From positions 62,001 to 126,000 of the forward strand of contig CANBNG010000005.1 of assembly GCA_947370975.1 (NCBI GenBank): a DNA stretch of 64,000 nucleotides, written 5' to 3'. The position numbers and the translations under genes are program-made. The stretch comes from Beijerinckiaceae bacterium. GTDB taxonomy: Bacteria > Pseudomonadota > Alphaproteobacteria > Rhizobiales > Beijerinckiaceae. This document shows positions 41,492 to 52,960 of the stretch, piece after piece. The notes under the pieces are model-generated. The model saw only the letters and a list, made by a program, of their open reading frames with translations. It searched no databases and was not told the DNA's origin. The first letter of the stretch is position 1. Each line of letters opens with the position of its first letter.

Positions 41492-41650
41492 CTCACATTG
41501 CGCCGTTCTGGGCAGCGCTTGGGCCTCCAGACTCGCTCTGCCTGCGATTTAGGCACCAATCTGCCCCAATAAAGGCAACAGACCTCGCTCCTGCTTATCA
41601 AAGCGCCGGGGGCTGGAGCGTGCCTCCCTCATTGGCGGCCGGTTGGCTGC

Positions 41651-41666
41651 TGGCATGGCCGTTGCA
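41651..41666 (+). promoter_or_regulatory. Sigma-54 (-24/-12) promoter of urtABCDE-ure
   Basis: TGGCATG-GCCG-TTGCA matches the sigma-54 consensus, with the GG and GC doublets 12 bases apart. It lies about 90 bases upstream of the urtA ATG. This implies activation by an enhancer-binding protein, most simply NtrC under nitrogen limitation. I saw only weak candidates for NtrC sites upstream (41492-41640). Confidence 0.75.
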
Positions 41667-41754
41667 CCTGTTGTTCCACGTCCCTCGCGGACGAGGTGGA
41701 CAAGCCGACCGAGCGGCAAATGCCCTGCTACGGCGGCCAACATGAGGGAATGCA

Positions 41755-43059
41755 ATGTCTTTCACCCGGCGTATCATGCTGCGCGCGACTGGCGCGGCGC
41801 TTGGCGGCGCACTTGCGCTTGCCTCTTCCGGAGCTTTCGCGCAGGGCGCGGGCACGATCAAGGTCGGCATCCTGCATTCGCTTTCGGGCACCATGGCGAT
41901 CAGCGAGACCACGCTGAAGGACGTCATGCTGATGCTCATCGAAGAGCAGAACAAGAAGGGCGGCCTTCTCGGCAAGAAGCTTGAGGCAGTGGTCGTCGAT
42001 CCGGCGTCCAACTGGCCGCTGTTTGCCGAAAAGGCGCGCGAGCTGATTTCCAAGGAAAAGGTTGCAGCGACCTTTGGCTGCTGGACCTCGGTGTCGCGCA
42101 AGTCCGTGCTGCCGGTTTTCGAAGAGCTGAACTCGATCCTCTTCTACCCCGTCCAGTACGAGGGTGAAGAATCCTCCAAGAACATCTTCTACACGGGCGC
42201 CGCCCCGAACCAGCAGGCGATCCCTGCTGTCGATTATCTGATGGAAAGCGAAAAGGTGCAACGCTGGGTTCTGGCCGGCACCGACTATGTCTATCCGCGC
42301 ACGACCAACAAGATTCTTGAGGCCTATCTCAAGTCCAAGGGCGTGAAGCAAGAAGACATCATGATCAACTACACGCCCTTCGGTCATACCGATTGGCAGA
42401 CGATCGTGGCCGACATCAAGAAGTTCGGTTCGGCCGGCAAGAAGACTGCCGTTGTCTCGACCATCAATGGCGACGCCAACGTGCCCTTCTACAAGGAGCT
42501 CGGCAATGCGGGCGTGAAGGCTACCGATATTCCGGTCGTCGCCTTCTCGGTGGGTGAAGAAGAACTCGCCGGCATCGACACCAAGCCGCTGATCGGCCAT
42601 CTCGCCGCCTGGAATTATTTCCAGTCGATCGACAATCCGACCAACAAGGAATTCATCGCCAAGTGGCAGGCCTTCACCAAGAACCCGAAGCGCGTGACCA
42701 ATGACCCGATGGAAGCCCATGTCATCGGCTTCAACATGTGGGTCAAGGCCGTCGAAAAGGCCGGTTCTACGGATCCTGAAGCCGTCATCGACGCCATGAT
42801 CGGCGTGGCCGTTCCCAACCTCACCGGCGGCCTGTCCACCATGATGCCGAACCACCACATCACCAAGCCGGTGCTCATCGGCGAAGTGCAGGGTGACGGC
42901 CAGTTCAACACCGTGTGGCAGACCTCGGGTCTCGTCGTTGGTGACGAATGGTCCGATTTCCTCGAAGGCTCGAAGGATCTCATCTCCGATTGGCGCAAGC
43001 CCCTCTCCTGCGGCAACTTCAACGTGAAGACCGGCAAGTGCGGCGGCGCCTCCAAGTAA
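41755..43059 (+). CDS. urtA: Urea ABC transporter substrate-binding protein UrtA
   Basis: Periplasmic urea-binding protein, 434 aa. The signal region MSFTRRIMLRATGAALGGA has a twin arginine, so Tat or Sec export, with cleavage near GAFAQ. The mature part follows the UrtA/AmiC pattern (GILHSLSGTMAISE; SILFYPVQYEGEESS; DPMEAHVIGFNMWVKAVE) and ends in the family's C-terminal cysteine-containing tail (CGNFNVKTGKCGG). It is the first gene of the urea block and is followed by a hairpin. Confidence 0.96.
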   Translation: MSFTRRIMLRATGAALGGALALASSGAFAQGAGTIKVGILHSLSGTMAISETTLKDVMLMLIEEQNKKGGLLGKKLEAVVVDPASNWPLFAEKARELISKEKVAATFGCWTSVSRKSVLPVFEELNSILFYPVQYEGEESSKNIFYTGAAPNQQAIPAVDYLMESEKVQRWVLAGTDYVYPRTTNKILEAYLKSKGVKQEDIMINYTPFGHTDWQTIVADIKKFGSAGKKTAVVSTINGDANVPFYKELGNAGVKATDIPVVAFSVGEEELAGIDTKPLIGHLAAWNYFQSIDNPTNKEFIAKWQAFTKNPKRVTNDPMEAHVIGFNMWVKAVEKAGSTDPEAVIDAMIGVAVPNLTGGLSTMMPNHHITKPVLIGEVQGDGQFNTVWQTSGLVVGDEWSDFLEGSKDLISDWRKPLSCGNFNVKTGKCGGASK

Positions 43060-43124
43060 GGCTCGGGGCTCACGAGCCTGAACAATAGACGGGAGGAGTG
43101 TCCTCCAAGCCCTTCCCGTCGGAG

Positions 43125-43148
43125 ACCCGGGCGTGTAAATGCCCGGGT
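43125..43148 (+). terminator. Hairpin between urtA and urtB
   Basis: ACCCGGGC and GCCCGGGT pair perfectly over 8 bp with an 8-base loop. No T-tract follows. Its place in the 147-bp gap suggests an attenuator or an RNA-stability element that keeps UrtA more abundant than the membrane components. Confidence 0.55.
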
Positions 43149-43206
43149 CACATCTCAAAACCAAGAAAAAGTCTCGCATTGCGCGGCCTATATCCATGAG
43201 GATGCC

Positions 43207-44898
43207 ATGACCCGATCCGCCACAGGCTGCTCCGCTGCAGGCGCTGGAGCCCTACCGCTGCAATCGGGCAAGAGCCGGACCCGGATGGTCGAGACCCTGT
43301 CGCTGCTGCTCGGCGCCTGCCTCATTCTTGCTGCCGTGCTTCTCGTCGCGCCCCAGGCGCGCGCGCAATCGACAAGCGATGTGCTTGTTGCCTTCACCAC
43401 CGACAAATTCCCCGATACCGAACGCGCACTCAATGAAATCGCGACTTCTGGCCTGCCAACCGCACCCCAGATCGTCGAGGCGCTGACCAACAACCGCCTC
43501 TGGTTCAACGGCCCCGCGCGCAAACTCTATTTCACCAATGAAGCCGGCGCGGTCTTCGATGCCGCCACCGGCGCGCCCGCGCCCGATGTCCTCACAAGCG
43601 GCCTGAAACATGTGCGGCTCAACAATGCTGTCCGCCGCTCGCTCGATGCCGCACGCGGTGCGCTGACCCTGATGTCATCTGACCCCGCACGACGCCTTGC
43701 TGCAGCGGAATCGGTTTTCAAATCGCGCGACGCCAGCGCCCTGCCGCTGGTTGAAGCCGCCCTTGCGCGCGAGACCATCGAGGCCAATCGCAAGAGCCTT
43801 GAAGAAGCGCGCGCCGCCATTGTCGCCAGCGATTCCGGGGCGCCCGAAGCGCGCCGCCTCGAAAGTGTGGAAATCCTCAAGAACCGTGGCGACCAGGATG
43901 CGGTCGGCATTCTCTCGACCATCGCCAACTGGAGCGAGGGCCGCGTGAAAGCCGCTGCCGAATCGGCGTCGGGCACGATTCAGGCGCGCCTCGCCTTGTG
44001 GCGCAATGTGCAGAATATCTGGTACGGGCTGTCGCTCGGCTCTGTCTTGCTGCTGGCTGCCATCGGCCTTGCCATCACCTTCGGCGTGATGGGCATCATC
44101 AATATGGCACATGGCGAAATGGTCATGCTGGGGGCCTACACCACCTTCATGGTTCAGGAATGGGCGCGCAACGCGCATCCGGGTCTCGTGAATTATTCGC
44201 TCTTTATCGCCATTCCGCTGGCCTTTCTGCTGACCGCGGCAGTCGGCATCCTGATCGAGCGGCTGGTCATTCGCTTTCTCTACGGACGCCCGCTCGAAAC
44301 CTTGCTCGCGACCTTTGGCATTTCGCTGATCCTGCAACAGGCCGTGCGCACGATCTTTGGCGCAAACAATCGCGAAGTGAGTGCGCCGCCCTTCATGTCG
44401 GGCTCGTTCGATTTCGGGTCGCTGTCCATCGGCTGGGGCCGGATGTGGATCATCGTCTTTGCAATAGCGGTTTTCTTCGCGCTGCAATTTGTTTTGCGCG
44501 CAACCTCCTTTGGCCTGCGCATGCGCGCGGTCACGCAGAACCGCCGCATGGCCTCCTCCATGGGCATCGACACCAACCGCATCGACGCCATGGCCTTTGG
44601 TCTTGGCTCGGGCATTGCCGGCATGGCAGGCGTCGCGCTCTCGCAGATCGACAATGTCTCGCCCAATCTCGGACAAAGCTACATCATCGATTCCTTCATG
44701 GTCGTGGTCTTTGGCGGTGTCGGCAATCTCTGGGGCACGTTGGTGGGCGCGCTGACGCTTGGCATCGCCAATAAATTCCTGGAGCCCATCGCAGGCGCGG
44801 TTCTCGGCAAGATCCTGCTGCTCGTCTTCATCATTCTGTTCATCCAGAAACGCCCGCGCGGCCTCTTCGCGCTCAAGGGCCGGGCTGTGGAGGCCTGA
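43207..44898 (+). CDS. urtB: Urea ABC transporter permease UrtB
   Basis: LivH-type permease with a long N-terminal periplasmic part typical of UrtB. It has 563 aa. A signal-like helix (ETLSLLLGACLILAAVLLV) is followed by about 230 soluble residues, then about eight membrane helices from residue ~275. The family pattern GVMGIINMAHGEMVMLGAYTT is clear. The ATG at 43207 has GAGG upstream; an ATG at 43285 would still keep the signal. urtC begins 1 base after the stop. Confidence 0.94.
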   Translation: MTRSATGCSAAGAGALPLQSGKSRTRMVETLSLLLGACLILAAVLLVAPQARAQSTSDVLVAFTTDKFPDTERALNEIATSGLPTAPQIVEALTNNRLWFNGPARKLYFTNEAGAVFDAATGAPAPDVLTSGLKHVRLNNAVRRSLDAARGALTLMSSDPARRLAAAESVFKSRDASALPLVEAALARETIEANRKSLEEARAAIVASDSGAPEARRLESVEILKNRGDQDAVGILSTIANWSEGRVKAAAESASGTIQARLALWRNVQNIWYGLSLGSVLLLAAIGLAITFGVMGIINMAHGEMVMLGAYTTFMVQEWARNAHPGLVNYSLFIAIPLAFLLTAAVGILIERLVIRFLYGRPLETLLATFGISLILQQAVRTIFGANNREVSAPPFMSGSFDFGSLSIGWGRMWIIVFAIAVFFALQFVLRATSFGLRMRAVTQNRRMASSMGIDTNRIDAMAFGLGSGIAGMAGVALSQIDNVSPNLGQSYIIDSFMVVVFGGVGNLWGTLVGALTLGIANKFLEPIAGAVLGKILLLVFIILFIQKRPRGLFALKGRAVEA

Positions 44899-44899
44899 C

Positions 44900-46042
44900 A
44901 TGCAAAGCACCCTCCCGCTCGCGGGCCTCCTCGACAGGCGCGGCCTGATCTTCCTAGGTGTTCTTGCCAGCGCGGCCCTGCTCATGCCGGTGCTGGCGCT
45001 GCTGATCCCGGCGAACTCGGCTTTTGCGATTCCGCCCTATCTCGTCGCGCTGTTTGGCAAATATCTCTGCTATGCGCTGCTTGCCGTGGCGCTCGATCTT
45101 GTATGGGGTTATTGCGGCATTCTTTCGCTCGGACACGGCGCATTCTTTGCGCTCGGCGGCTATGCCATGGGCATGTATCTCATGCGCCAGATCGGCACGC
45201 GCGGCGTCTATGCCAATCCGGTCCTGCCCGATTTCATGGTCTTCCTGAACATGAAGGAACTGCCGATCACCTGGTGGGGGTTCCAGTCCTTTCCCTATGC
45301 CATGCTGATGGTTTTGCTTGTGCCGGGCGTGCTCGCCTTCTGCTTTGGCTGGCTTGCCTTCCGCTCGCGCGTTACCGGCGTCTATCTCTCCATCATCACC
45401 CAGGCGATGACTTATGCCCTGCTGCTGGCTTTCTTCCGCAATGACATGGGCTTTGGCGGGAACAACGGCCTGACTGACTTCAAGGATATTCTGGGCTTCA
45501 ACATCCAGTCACCGGCAACGCGCGTGGCGCTGTTTTGCGCCAGTGCGGTGGCGCTGGGCGCGGGCTACCTGATCTCGCGCGCGGTCGTCACGTCCAAATT
45601 CGGCAAGGTGGTGATTGCGATCCGCGACGGGGAATCGCGCACGCGGTTTCTGGGCTATCGGGTCGAAACCTACAAACTTTTCGTCTTCACGCTCTCGGCC
45701 ATGATGGCTGGCGTTGCCGGCGCGCTTTATGTGCCGCAGGTCGGCATCATCAATCCGGGTGAATTTGCGCCCACCAATTCCATCGAGGCCGTAATCTGGG
45801 TGGCGGTTGGCGGACGCGGCACGCTGGTTGGCGCGGCACTTGGCGCGATCATCGTCAATTGGGGCAAGACCTTCTTTACGGGCGCATTGCCGGAATATTG
45901 GCTCTTTGCACTGGGCGCGCTCTTCGTGCTCGTCACATTGTTCATGCCCAAGGGGGTGATCGGCACGCTCGATCAGCTCAAGGCGCGGCGCGCCACCGCC
46001 AAAGCGACCGCCGAACGCAACGCCGCACAGGCCGGGGAATGA
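44900..46042 (+). CDS. urtC: Urea ABC transporter permease UrtC
   Basis: LivM-type permease, 380 aa from the ATG at 44900. About ten hydrophobic segments, with the conserved YCGILSLGHGAFFALGGYAMG near residue 70 and FRSRVTGVYLSIITQA. It forms the heterodimeric channel with UrtB. Its stop overlaps the urtD start (ATGA). The longer frame beginning at 44759 is urtB read out of frame. Confidence 0.95.
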   Translation: MQSTLPLAGLLDRRGLIFLGVLASAALLMPVLALLIPANSAFAIPPYLVALFGKYLCYALLAVALDLVWGYCGILSLGHGAFFALGGYAMGMYLMRQIGTRGVYANPVLPDFMVFLNMKELPITWWGFQSFPYAMLMVLLVPGVLAFCFGWLAFRSRVTGVYLSIITQAMTYALLLAFFRNDMGFGGNNGLTDFKDILGFNIQSPATRVALFCASAVALGAGYLISRAVVTSKFGKVVIAIRDGESRTRFLGYRVETYKLFVFTLSAMMAGVAGALYVPQVGIINPGEFAPTNSIEAVIWVAVGGRGTLVGAALGAIIVNWGKTFFTGALPEYWLFALGALFVLVTLFMPKGVIGTLDQLKARRATAKATAERNAAQAGE

Positions 46043-46803
46043 TGACGATGGATCAGCCAAGCGTCACCACAAGCCTTCTTTATCTCGACGGCGTCAGCGT
46101 CACCTTTGACGGATACAAGGCGCTGCGCGGCCTTTCGCTCACCCTCGCGCCCGGCGAAATGCGCGCGATCATCGGCCCCAATGGCGCGGGCAAGACGACG
46201 ATGATGGATGTCATCACCGGCAAGACGCGCCCGGACGAAGGCGATGTGCTGTTTGCGGGCGCGCATGATCTCACCAAGCTCGATGAAGCCACCATTGCGG
46301 AGCTGGGCATTGGCCGCAAATTCCAGAAGCCCACGGTCTTCGAGTGCCACACGGTAGACGACAATGTGCTGCTGGCGCTCAAGGCTCCGCGCTCGGCCTT
46401 TGCAACGCTATTTGGAAAGCCCGCGCCTGGCATGCGCCAGCGCATCGACCAGATTCTGGAAATCACGCGGCTGAAAGATCACCGCTTCCGCATGGCCGCC
46501 GATCTCTCGCACGGCCAGAAGCAATGGCTCGAAATCGGCATGTTGCTCGCGCAAGATCCCAAACTCCTGCTCGTCGATGAGCCGGTCGCGGGCATGACCG
46601 ATGCGGAAACCGCCCAGACGGCGGAACTGCTGCGCGAAATTGCAATCGACCATTCGGTTGTCGTCGTTGAACATGACATGACCTTCGTGCGCGATCTCGG
46701 CGTCAAGGTCACCGTCTTGCATGAGGGGTCTGTCCTTGCAGAAGGACCGCTCGATGTGGTGAGCGCAGATCCGCGCGTCATCGAAGTCTATTTGGGGCGC
46801 TGA
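46039..46803 (+). CDS. urtD: Urea ABC transporter ATP-binding protein UrtD
   Basis: LivG-type ATPase, 254 aa from the ATG at 46039, which overlaps the urtC stop. Walker A GPNGAGKTTMMD, signature LSHGQKQWLEIGMLL (a variant LSHGQ as usual for UrtD) and Walker B LLLVDEPVAGMTD. It pairs with UrtE. A 1-base gap separates it from urtE. Confidence 0.95.
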   Translation: MMTMDQPSVTTSLLYLDGVSVTFDGYKALRGLSLTLAPGEMRAIIGPNGAGKTTMMDVITGKTRPDEGDVLFAGAHDLTKLDEATIAELGIGRKFQKPTVFECHTVDDNVLLALKAPRSAFATLFGKPAPGMRQRIDQILEITRLKDHRFRMAADLSHGQKQWLEIGMLLAQDPKLLLVDEPVAGMTDAETAQTAELLREIAIDHSVVVVEHDMTFVRDLGVKVTVLHEGSVLAEGPLDVVSADPRVIEVYLGR

Positions 46804-46804
46804 C

Positions 46805-47500
46805 ATGCTCGCGGTTGAATCCATCGACCTTTTCTACGGCGCGGCGCAGGCCTTGCGCTCTGTCTCGCTGACTGCGACGCCCGGGCGCGTCACCTGCGTC
46901 ATGGGGCGCAATGGCGTGGGCAAATCTTCGCTGCTGCGCGCCATTGTCGGCCATCAGCCGATCGCCGGCGGCAAGATCATGTGGGAAGGGCAAGACATTT
47001 CCAAACTCGCTCCGCATGCGCGCGCGCGCCGTGGCATCGCCTATGTGCCCCAGGGCCGCGAAATCTTTCCGCTGCTGAGCGTGCGCGAAAATCTCGAGAC
47101 CGGCTATGCGCCGGTCAAACGCGCCGACCGCTATATTCCCGACGAGATTTTCGATCTCTTCCCGGTGCTCAAGGACATGCTCTGGCGGCGCGGCGGAGAT
47201 CTGTCGGGCGGGCAGCAGCAACAGCTTGCCATTGGCCGCGCGCTCGTGACACGTCCTCGCCTGCTGGTGCTCGACGAGCCGACCGAAGGCATCCAGCCCT
47301 CCATCATCAAGGACATTGGTCGCGCCATCGAATATCTGCGCAGCAAGGGCGACATGGCGATTGTGCTGGTGGAGCAATATTTCGAATTCGCGCGCGATCT
47401 CGCCGATGATTTCGCTGTGATGGATCGCGGCGCGGTCGTCATCGCGGGTGACAAATCCTCCATGGTGGAGAAAGATGTGCGCAGCCGCCTCTCGGTTTGA
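46805..47500 (+). CDS. urtE: Urea ABC transporter ATP-binding protein UrtE
   Basis: LivF-type ATPase, 231 aa. Walker A GRNGVGKSSLLRA, signature LSGGQQQQLAIGRAL and Walker B LLVLDEPTEGIQPS, where TEGIQPS is diagnostic of UrtE. It completes the five-component urea importer. The ureD start follows after 38 bases, without a terminator. Confidence 0.95.
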   Translation: MLAVESIDLFYGAAQALRSVSLTATPGRVTCVMGRNGVGKSSLLRAIVGHQPIAGGKIMWEGQDISKLAPHARARRGIAYVPQGREIFPLLSVRENLETGYAPVKRADRYIPDEIFDLFPVLKDMLWRRGGDLSGGQQQQLAIGRALVTRPRLLVLDEPTEGIQPSIIKDIGRAIEYLRSKGDMAIVLVEQYFEFARDLADDFAVMDRGAVVIAGDKSSMVEKDVRSRLSV

Positions 47501-47538
47501 GGCCGGCTGCAACGTCTCACCCCGCGAGCCTGACATAA

Positions 47539-48369
47539 GTGAACGCACCCCTGCCCCAGGACACGCATCTGCCGGCGCATGCGCGCGCGCGCGGCGCGGT
47601 GCGTGCGCGCTTTGCGGCAAACCGCGGGCGCAGCGCCATAGCAGACCTTTATGAGGCGGGCGGCCTGCGCCTGCGCTTTCCTCGAGGCACGGCGGGCTGC
47701 GAGGCGGTGCTCGTCAATACCGGTGGCGGCGTGGCTGGCGGCGACACCGCCGCACTGTCTTTTCACGCCTGTGCCGACGCCGATGTCACGCTCACCACGC
47801 AAGCGGCGGAAAAAATCTATCGCGCGCAAAATATCGCTGCCCGGATCAACCTCGATCTCGTTGCCGAGGAGGGCGCGCGCCTCGAATGGCTGCCGCAAGA
47901 AACCATTCTCTTTGACGGCGCACGGCTGACCCGCGATTTCACGCTCTGCGCCGCAGAAACTGCACGCGTCACCTTGCTGGAGGCGACCGTCTTTGGCCGC
48001 CTCGCCATGGGCGAGCGCGATATATCGGGCCTGCTTGCCGACCGCTGGCGTCTGCGCCGCGCGGGCAAACTTGTCTTTGCCGAAGACCTGCGGCTTGAGG
48101 GCGAAATTGCCGCCATTCTCGACCGCAAGGCCTGCGGCGCAGGCGCGCGCGCCACCGCTTTGCTGCTGCATATGTCGCCCGATGCGGAGAGCCTGCTGGA
48201 ACCAGTGCGCGAAAGTCTGAGCGCTGCGCCCTGCAGCGCAGGCGCGAGCGCGTGGAATGGCCTGCTCTGCGTGCGCCTGATGTCGCCCGCGCCTGAAAAA
48301 ATGCGCGCGGCGCTCTCACCCCTTCTCGAAATCCTGCGCGGGCGGCCAGCGCCCCGCGTGTGGCAATAG
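47539..48369 (+). CDS. ureD: Urease accessory protein UreD
   Basis: Scaffold of the UreDFG complex that inserts nickel into urease. It has 276 aa from a GTG. The family pattern LVNTGGGVAGGD and LTTQAAEKIYRA is clear near residues 54-97, with LEWLPQETILFDGA further on. Its first position after urtE couples urea uptake and urease maturation in one transcription unit. Confidence 0.93.
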   Translation: MNAPLPQDTHLPAHARARGAVRARFAANRGRSAIADLYEAGGLRLRFPRGTAGCEAVLVNTGGGVAGGDTAALSFHACADADVTLTTQAAEKIYRAQNIAARINLDLVAEEGARLEWLPQETILFDGARLTRDFTLCAAETARVTLLEATVFGRLAMGERDISGLLADRWRLRRAGKLVFAEDLRLEGEIAAILDRKACGAGARATALLLHMSPDAESLLEPVRESLSAAPCSAGASAWNGLLCVRLMSPAPEKMRAALSPLLEILRGRPAPRVWQ

Positions 48370-48387
48370 ACTTCCGGAGACCCCTCG

Positions 48388-49008
48388 ATGAATCTGACGC
48401 CGCGCGAAAAAGATAAATTGCTGATTGCCATGGCGGCCATTGTCGCGCGCAAGCGCCTGGAGCGTGGCGTGAAGCTCAACCATCCGGAAGCCATCGCCCT
48501 CATCACCGATTTCGTGGTGGAAGGCGCGCGCGACGGGCGCAGCGTCGCCGACCTCATGGAAGCTGGCGCACATGTCGTCACCGCCGATCAGGTGATGGAG
48601 GGCATTGCGGAGATGATCCACGACATCCAGATCGAGGCGACCTTTCCCGATGGCACCAAGCTCGTCACCGTGCATGAGCCGATCCGTGGCTCGGCATCGA
48701 GCGACGTGCCGGGGCAGGTCATCGCGGGCGCAGGCGACGTCTTGATGAACGAGGGCCGCGCGACGCTGGTGCTCAATGTCGCCAATACGGGCGACCGGCC
48801 CATTCAGGTCGGCAGCCATTACCATTTCTTCGAGACCAATCCGGCGCTGGCTTTCGAGCGCGCCAAGGCGCGCGGCATGCGGCTTGATATTCCCGCCGGC
48901 ACAGCCGTGCGTTTCGAGCCCGGACAGAGCCGCGATGTGAAGCTTGTCGCGCTCAGCGGCAACGGCGAAGTCTATGGCTTCCGCCAGGCCATTATGGGCA
49001 AGCTCTAA
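48388..49008 (+). CDS. ureAB: Fused urease gamma-beta subunit
   Basis: A 206-aa fusion of the two small urease subunits, which are separate UreA and UreB in most bacteria. The gamma part is residues 1 to ~100 ([21 protein letters not shown] to [14 protein letters not shown]). The beta part is ~107-206 ([30 protein letters not shown], ending MGKL). A short linker RGSASSDV joins them with no stop or start in between. The order gamma-beta matches that in Helicobacter. Confidence 0.94.
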   Translation: MNLTPREKDKLLIAMAAIVARKRLERGVKLNHPEAIALITDFVVEGARDGRSVADLMEAGAHVVTADQVMEGIAEMIHDIQIEATFPDGTKLVTVHEPIRGSASSDVPGQVIAGAGDVLMNEGRATLVLNVANTGDRPIQVGSHYHFFETNPALAFERAKARGMRLDIPAGTAVRFEPGQSRDVKLVALSGNGEVYGFRQAIMGKL

Positions 49009-49022
49009 GGGGAGATGAGACC

Positions 49023-50735
<1,713 letters not shown>

Positions 50736-50745
50736 AGGAGCAGCC

Positions 50746-51318
50746 ATGATCCGGGCCGGACGCATCTATCCGCAAGGCGCAGCCACAAATGCCTGCGTCG
50801 ACACCGTGCTGCTCGATTCGACCGAGCGGCACCGCCGCCGCGCGACCATGACCTGCGTGCGGGGGCTGGAATTTCTCCTCGACCTGCCCGAGGCGATCAT
50901 GCTGCGCACGGGCGATGCCATCATGCTCGACGATGGCCGCCTGGTCGAAGTTCTGGGCCGCCCCGAGCCGCTGGCGGAAATCCGTTGCCGCGATATTCGT
51001 CAACTGGCCAATGTCGCCTGGCATCTGGGCAACCGGCATCTGCCCGTGCAGATTTTCGACACCAAGATCCGCATCCGCCGCGATCATGTGATCGAGGAGA
51101 TGGCGCGGGGACTGGGGGCAAAGATCGCGCTGATCGAAGCAGCATTCGATCCCGAAGGCGGCGCTTATGCACAAGCGCCTGCGCCAGAGCACGATCACGC
51201 CCACCACGATCACGGCCACGCTGCAAAGGCGCATGATCACCATGATCATTCCACCTGCGGGCACGATCACAGCCATGATCATGTTCACGATCACGGCCAT
51301 GGACACAAGCATGGCTGA
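50746..51318 (+). CDS. ureE: Urease accessory protein UreE with His-rich tail
   Basis: Nickel-binding metallochaperone, 190 aa from the ATG at 50746 (GAGGAG upstream). The two-domain core ends around residue 145. The last ~45 residues are a nickel-binding tail with about 19 histidines, mostly HDH and HGH units. Its coding sequence overlaps the ureF start by 8 bases, so the end of the tail and ureF translation initiation share bases. Confidence 0.94.
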   Translation: MIRAGRIYPQGAATNACVDTVLLDSTERHRRRATMTCVRGLEFLLDLPEAIMLRTGDAIMLDDGRLVEVLGRPEPLAEIRCRDIRQLANVAWHLGNRHLPVQIFDTKIRIRRDHVIEEMARGLGAKIALIEAAFDPEGGAYAQAPAPEHDHAHHDHGHAAKAHDHHDHSTCGHDHSHDHVHDHGHGHKHG

Positions 51319-51981
51319 CGCCATCGGCTCACAGCTGTCGCTGCCTTTGTCGATCTGGCTCTCGCCATCCTTTCCGGTGGGCGCTTTTGCCTATTCGCAC
51401 GGGCTCGAATGGGCAGTTGAAAGCGGGCTCGTCAGCAATGCCGCCGATCTGAAGGACTGGATTGGCGACCTGCTCACCCTGGGCTCGGCGCGCAACGATG
51501 CCATCCTGCTCGCGCAGGCCTGGCGTGTGGCTCATGACAGCGATTTGCTTGCGCACGTGCATGAACTGGCGCTGGCGCTGGCGCCCTCTTGCGAACGCCA
51601 TCTTGAAACCGCAGCAACGGGTGCGGCCTTTGTGACCGCCATCCGCGCGGCCTGGCCCTGCGCCACGCTCGACATGTTTGAAGGCGCGGTCGCCTATCCG
51701 GTTGCGCTGGGCGCGGCGGCGCGCGGACATGACATGCCGCTGATGGCGCTGCTGGAGCAATTCCTGCTCGCCTTCACCGCCAATCTCGTCTCCGCGGCCG
51801 TGCGCCTTGGCCCGATTGGCCAGACGGACGGGCAACGCATTCTGGCCCATTGCCTTAACGCGATCGGCCAGACCGCGCGCTTTGCCCATGAATCGGGGCT
51901 GGAGGATCTGGGCTCTGCGAGCCTCACCTCCGACCTCGCCTCCATGCAGCATGAAACCCAATATTCGAGGCTCTTTCGCTC

Positions 51982-51985
<4 letters not shown>
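51311..51985 (+). CDS. ureF: Urease accessory protein UreF
   Basis: GTPase-activating/gating partner in the UreDFG nickel-insertion complex. It has 224 aa from the ATG at 51311. The family pattern [22 protein letters not shown] is near residues 13-34 and the C-terminal [14 protein letters not shown] closes the protein. It overlaps ureE by 8 bases and ureG by 4 (ATGA). Confidence 0.95.
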
Positions 51986-52617
<632 letters not shown>

Positions 52618-52620
52618 CCT

Positions 52621-52781
52621 CGTCACTGCGAGGAGCCGCAGGCGACGCGGCAATCCATCTTCGGGCGCGAGCGGCATATCCCGCTCAGCCTTCGGCTGCA
52701 AAGCGAGGGCGCGCTTCAGGGCTAGCGGCCGCATCTGAGGCCAAGATGGATTGCCGCGTCGCTGCGCTCCTCGCAAGGACG
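52621..52781. repeat. Large palindromic repeat after ureG
   Basis: Near-perfect inverted arms of about 40 bases: CGTCACTGCGAGGAGC... to ...GGCAATCCATCTT (52621-52661), and AAGATGGATTGCC... to ...CTCCTCGCAAGGACG (52743-52781), around an ~80-base spacer. The core is the same as the short repeat at 6213-6263. Such CGTCATTGCGAGGAGC-type elements are widespread between genes in Hyphomicrobiales. Confidence 0.8.
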
Positions 52782-52809
52782 GCTCCTTGCAATGAAGAGG
52801 TGAATTGCG

Positions 52810-52863
52810 CCCCCACCCCGCTCGCCTGCGGCGAGTCGGCCCTCCCCACAAGGGAGAGGGAGA
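52810..52863. repeat. Dispersed CCCTC-type hairpin repeat
   Basis: CTCGCC-TGC-GGCGAG (52821-52835) is followed by CCCTCCCCACAAGGGAGAGGG (52840-52860). It belongs to the same family as 31330-31441 and the short hairpin near 40035. It fills most of the remaining gap before tal; the last ~90 bases before tal hold no feature I recognise other than AGGAGA before the start. Confidence 0.6.
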
Positions 52864-52960
52864 GACCGCGATAGCGAGATTGTGAACCTGCACTGCAATG
52901 GCAGACACATTTGCGCCCCCGCCCCCATCCGGGGCATGATGGCCGCCAAGGAGATTTTCC

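Noticed and set aside
41492..41640. Possible NtrC enhancer sites upstream of the sigma-54 promoter
   Set aside because: Only poor half-matches (for example around TGCGCC and GGCACC) to the TGCAC-N7-GTGCA pattern; not enough to call a site.
51167..51310. N-terminal extension of the ureF frame
   Set aside because: It is the His-rich ureE tail read in another frame (Thr/Met/Ile-rich), and UreF proteins start at the ATG at 51311.
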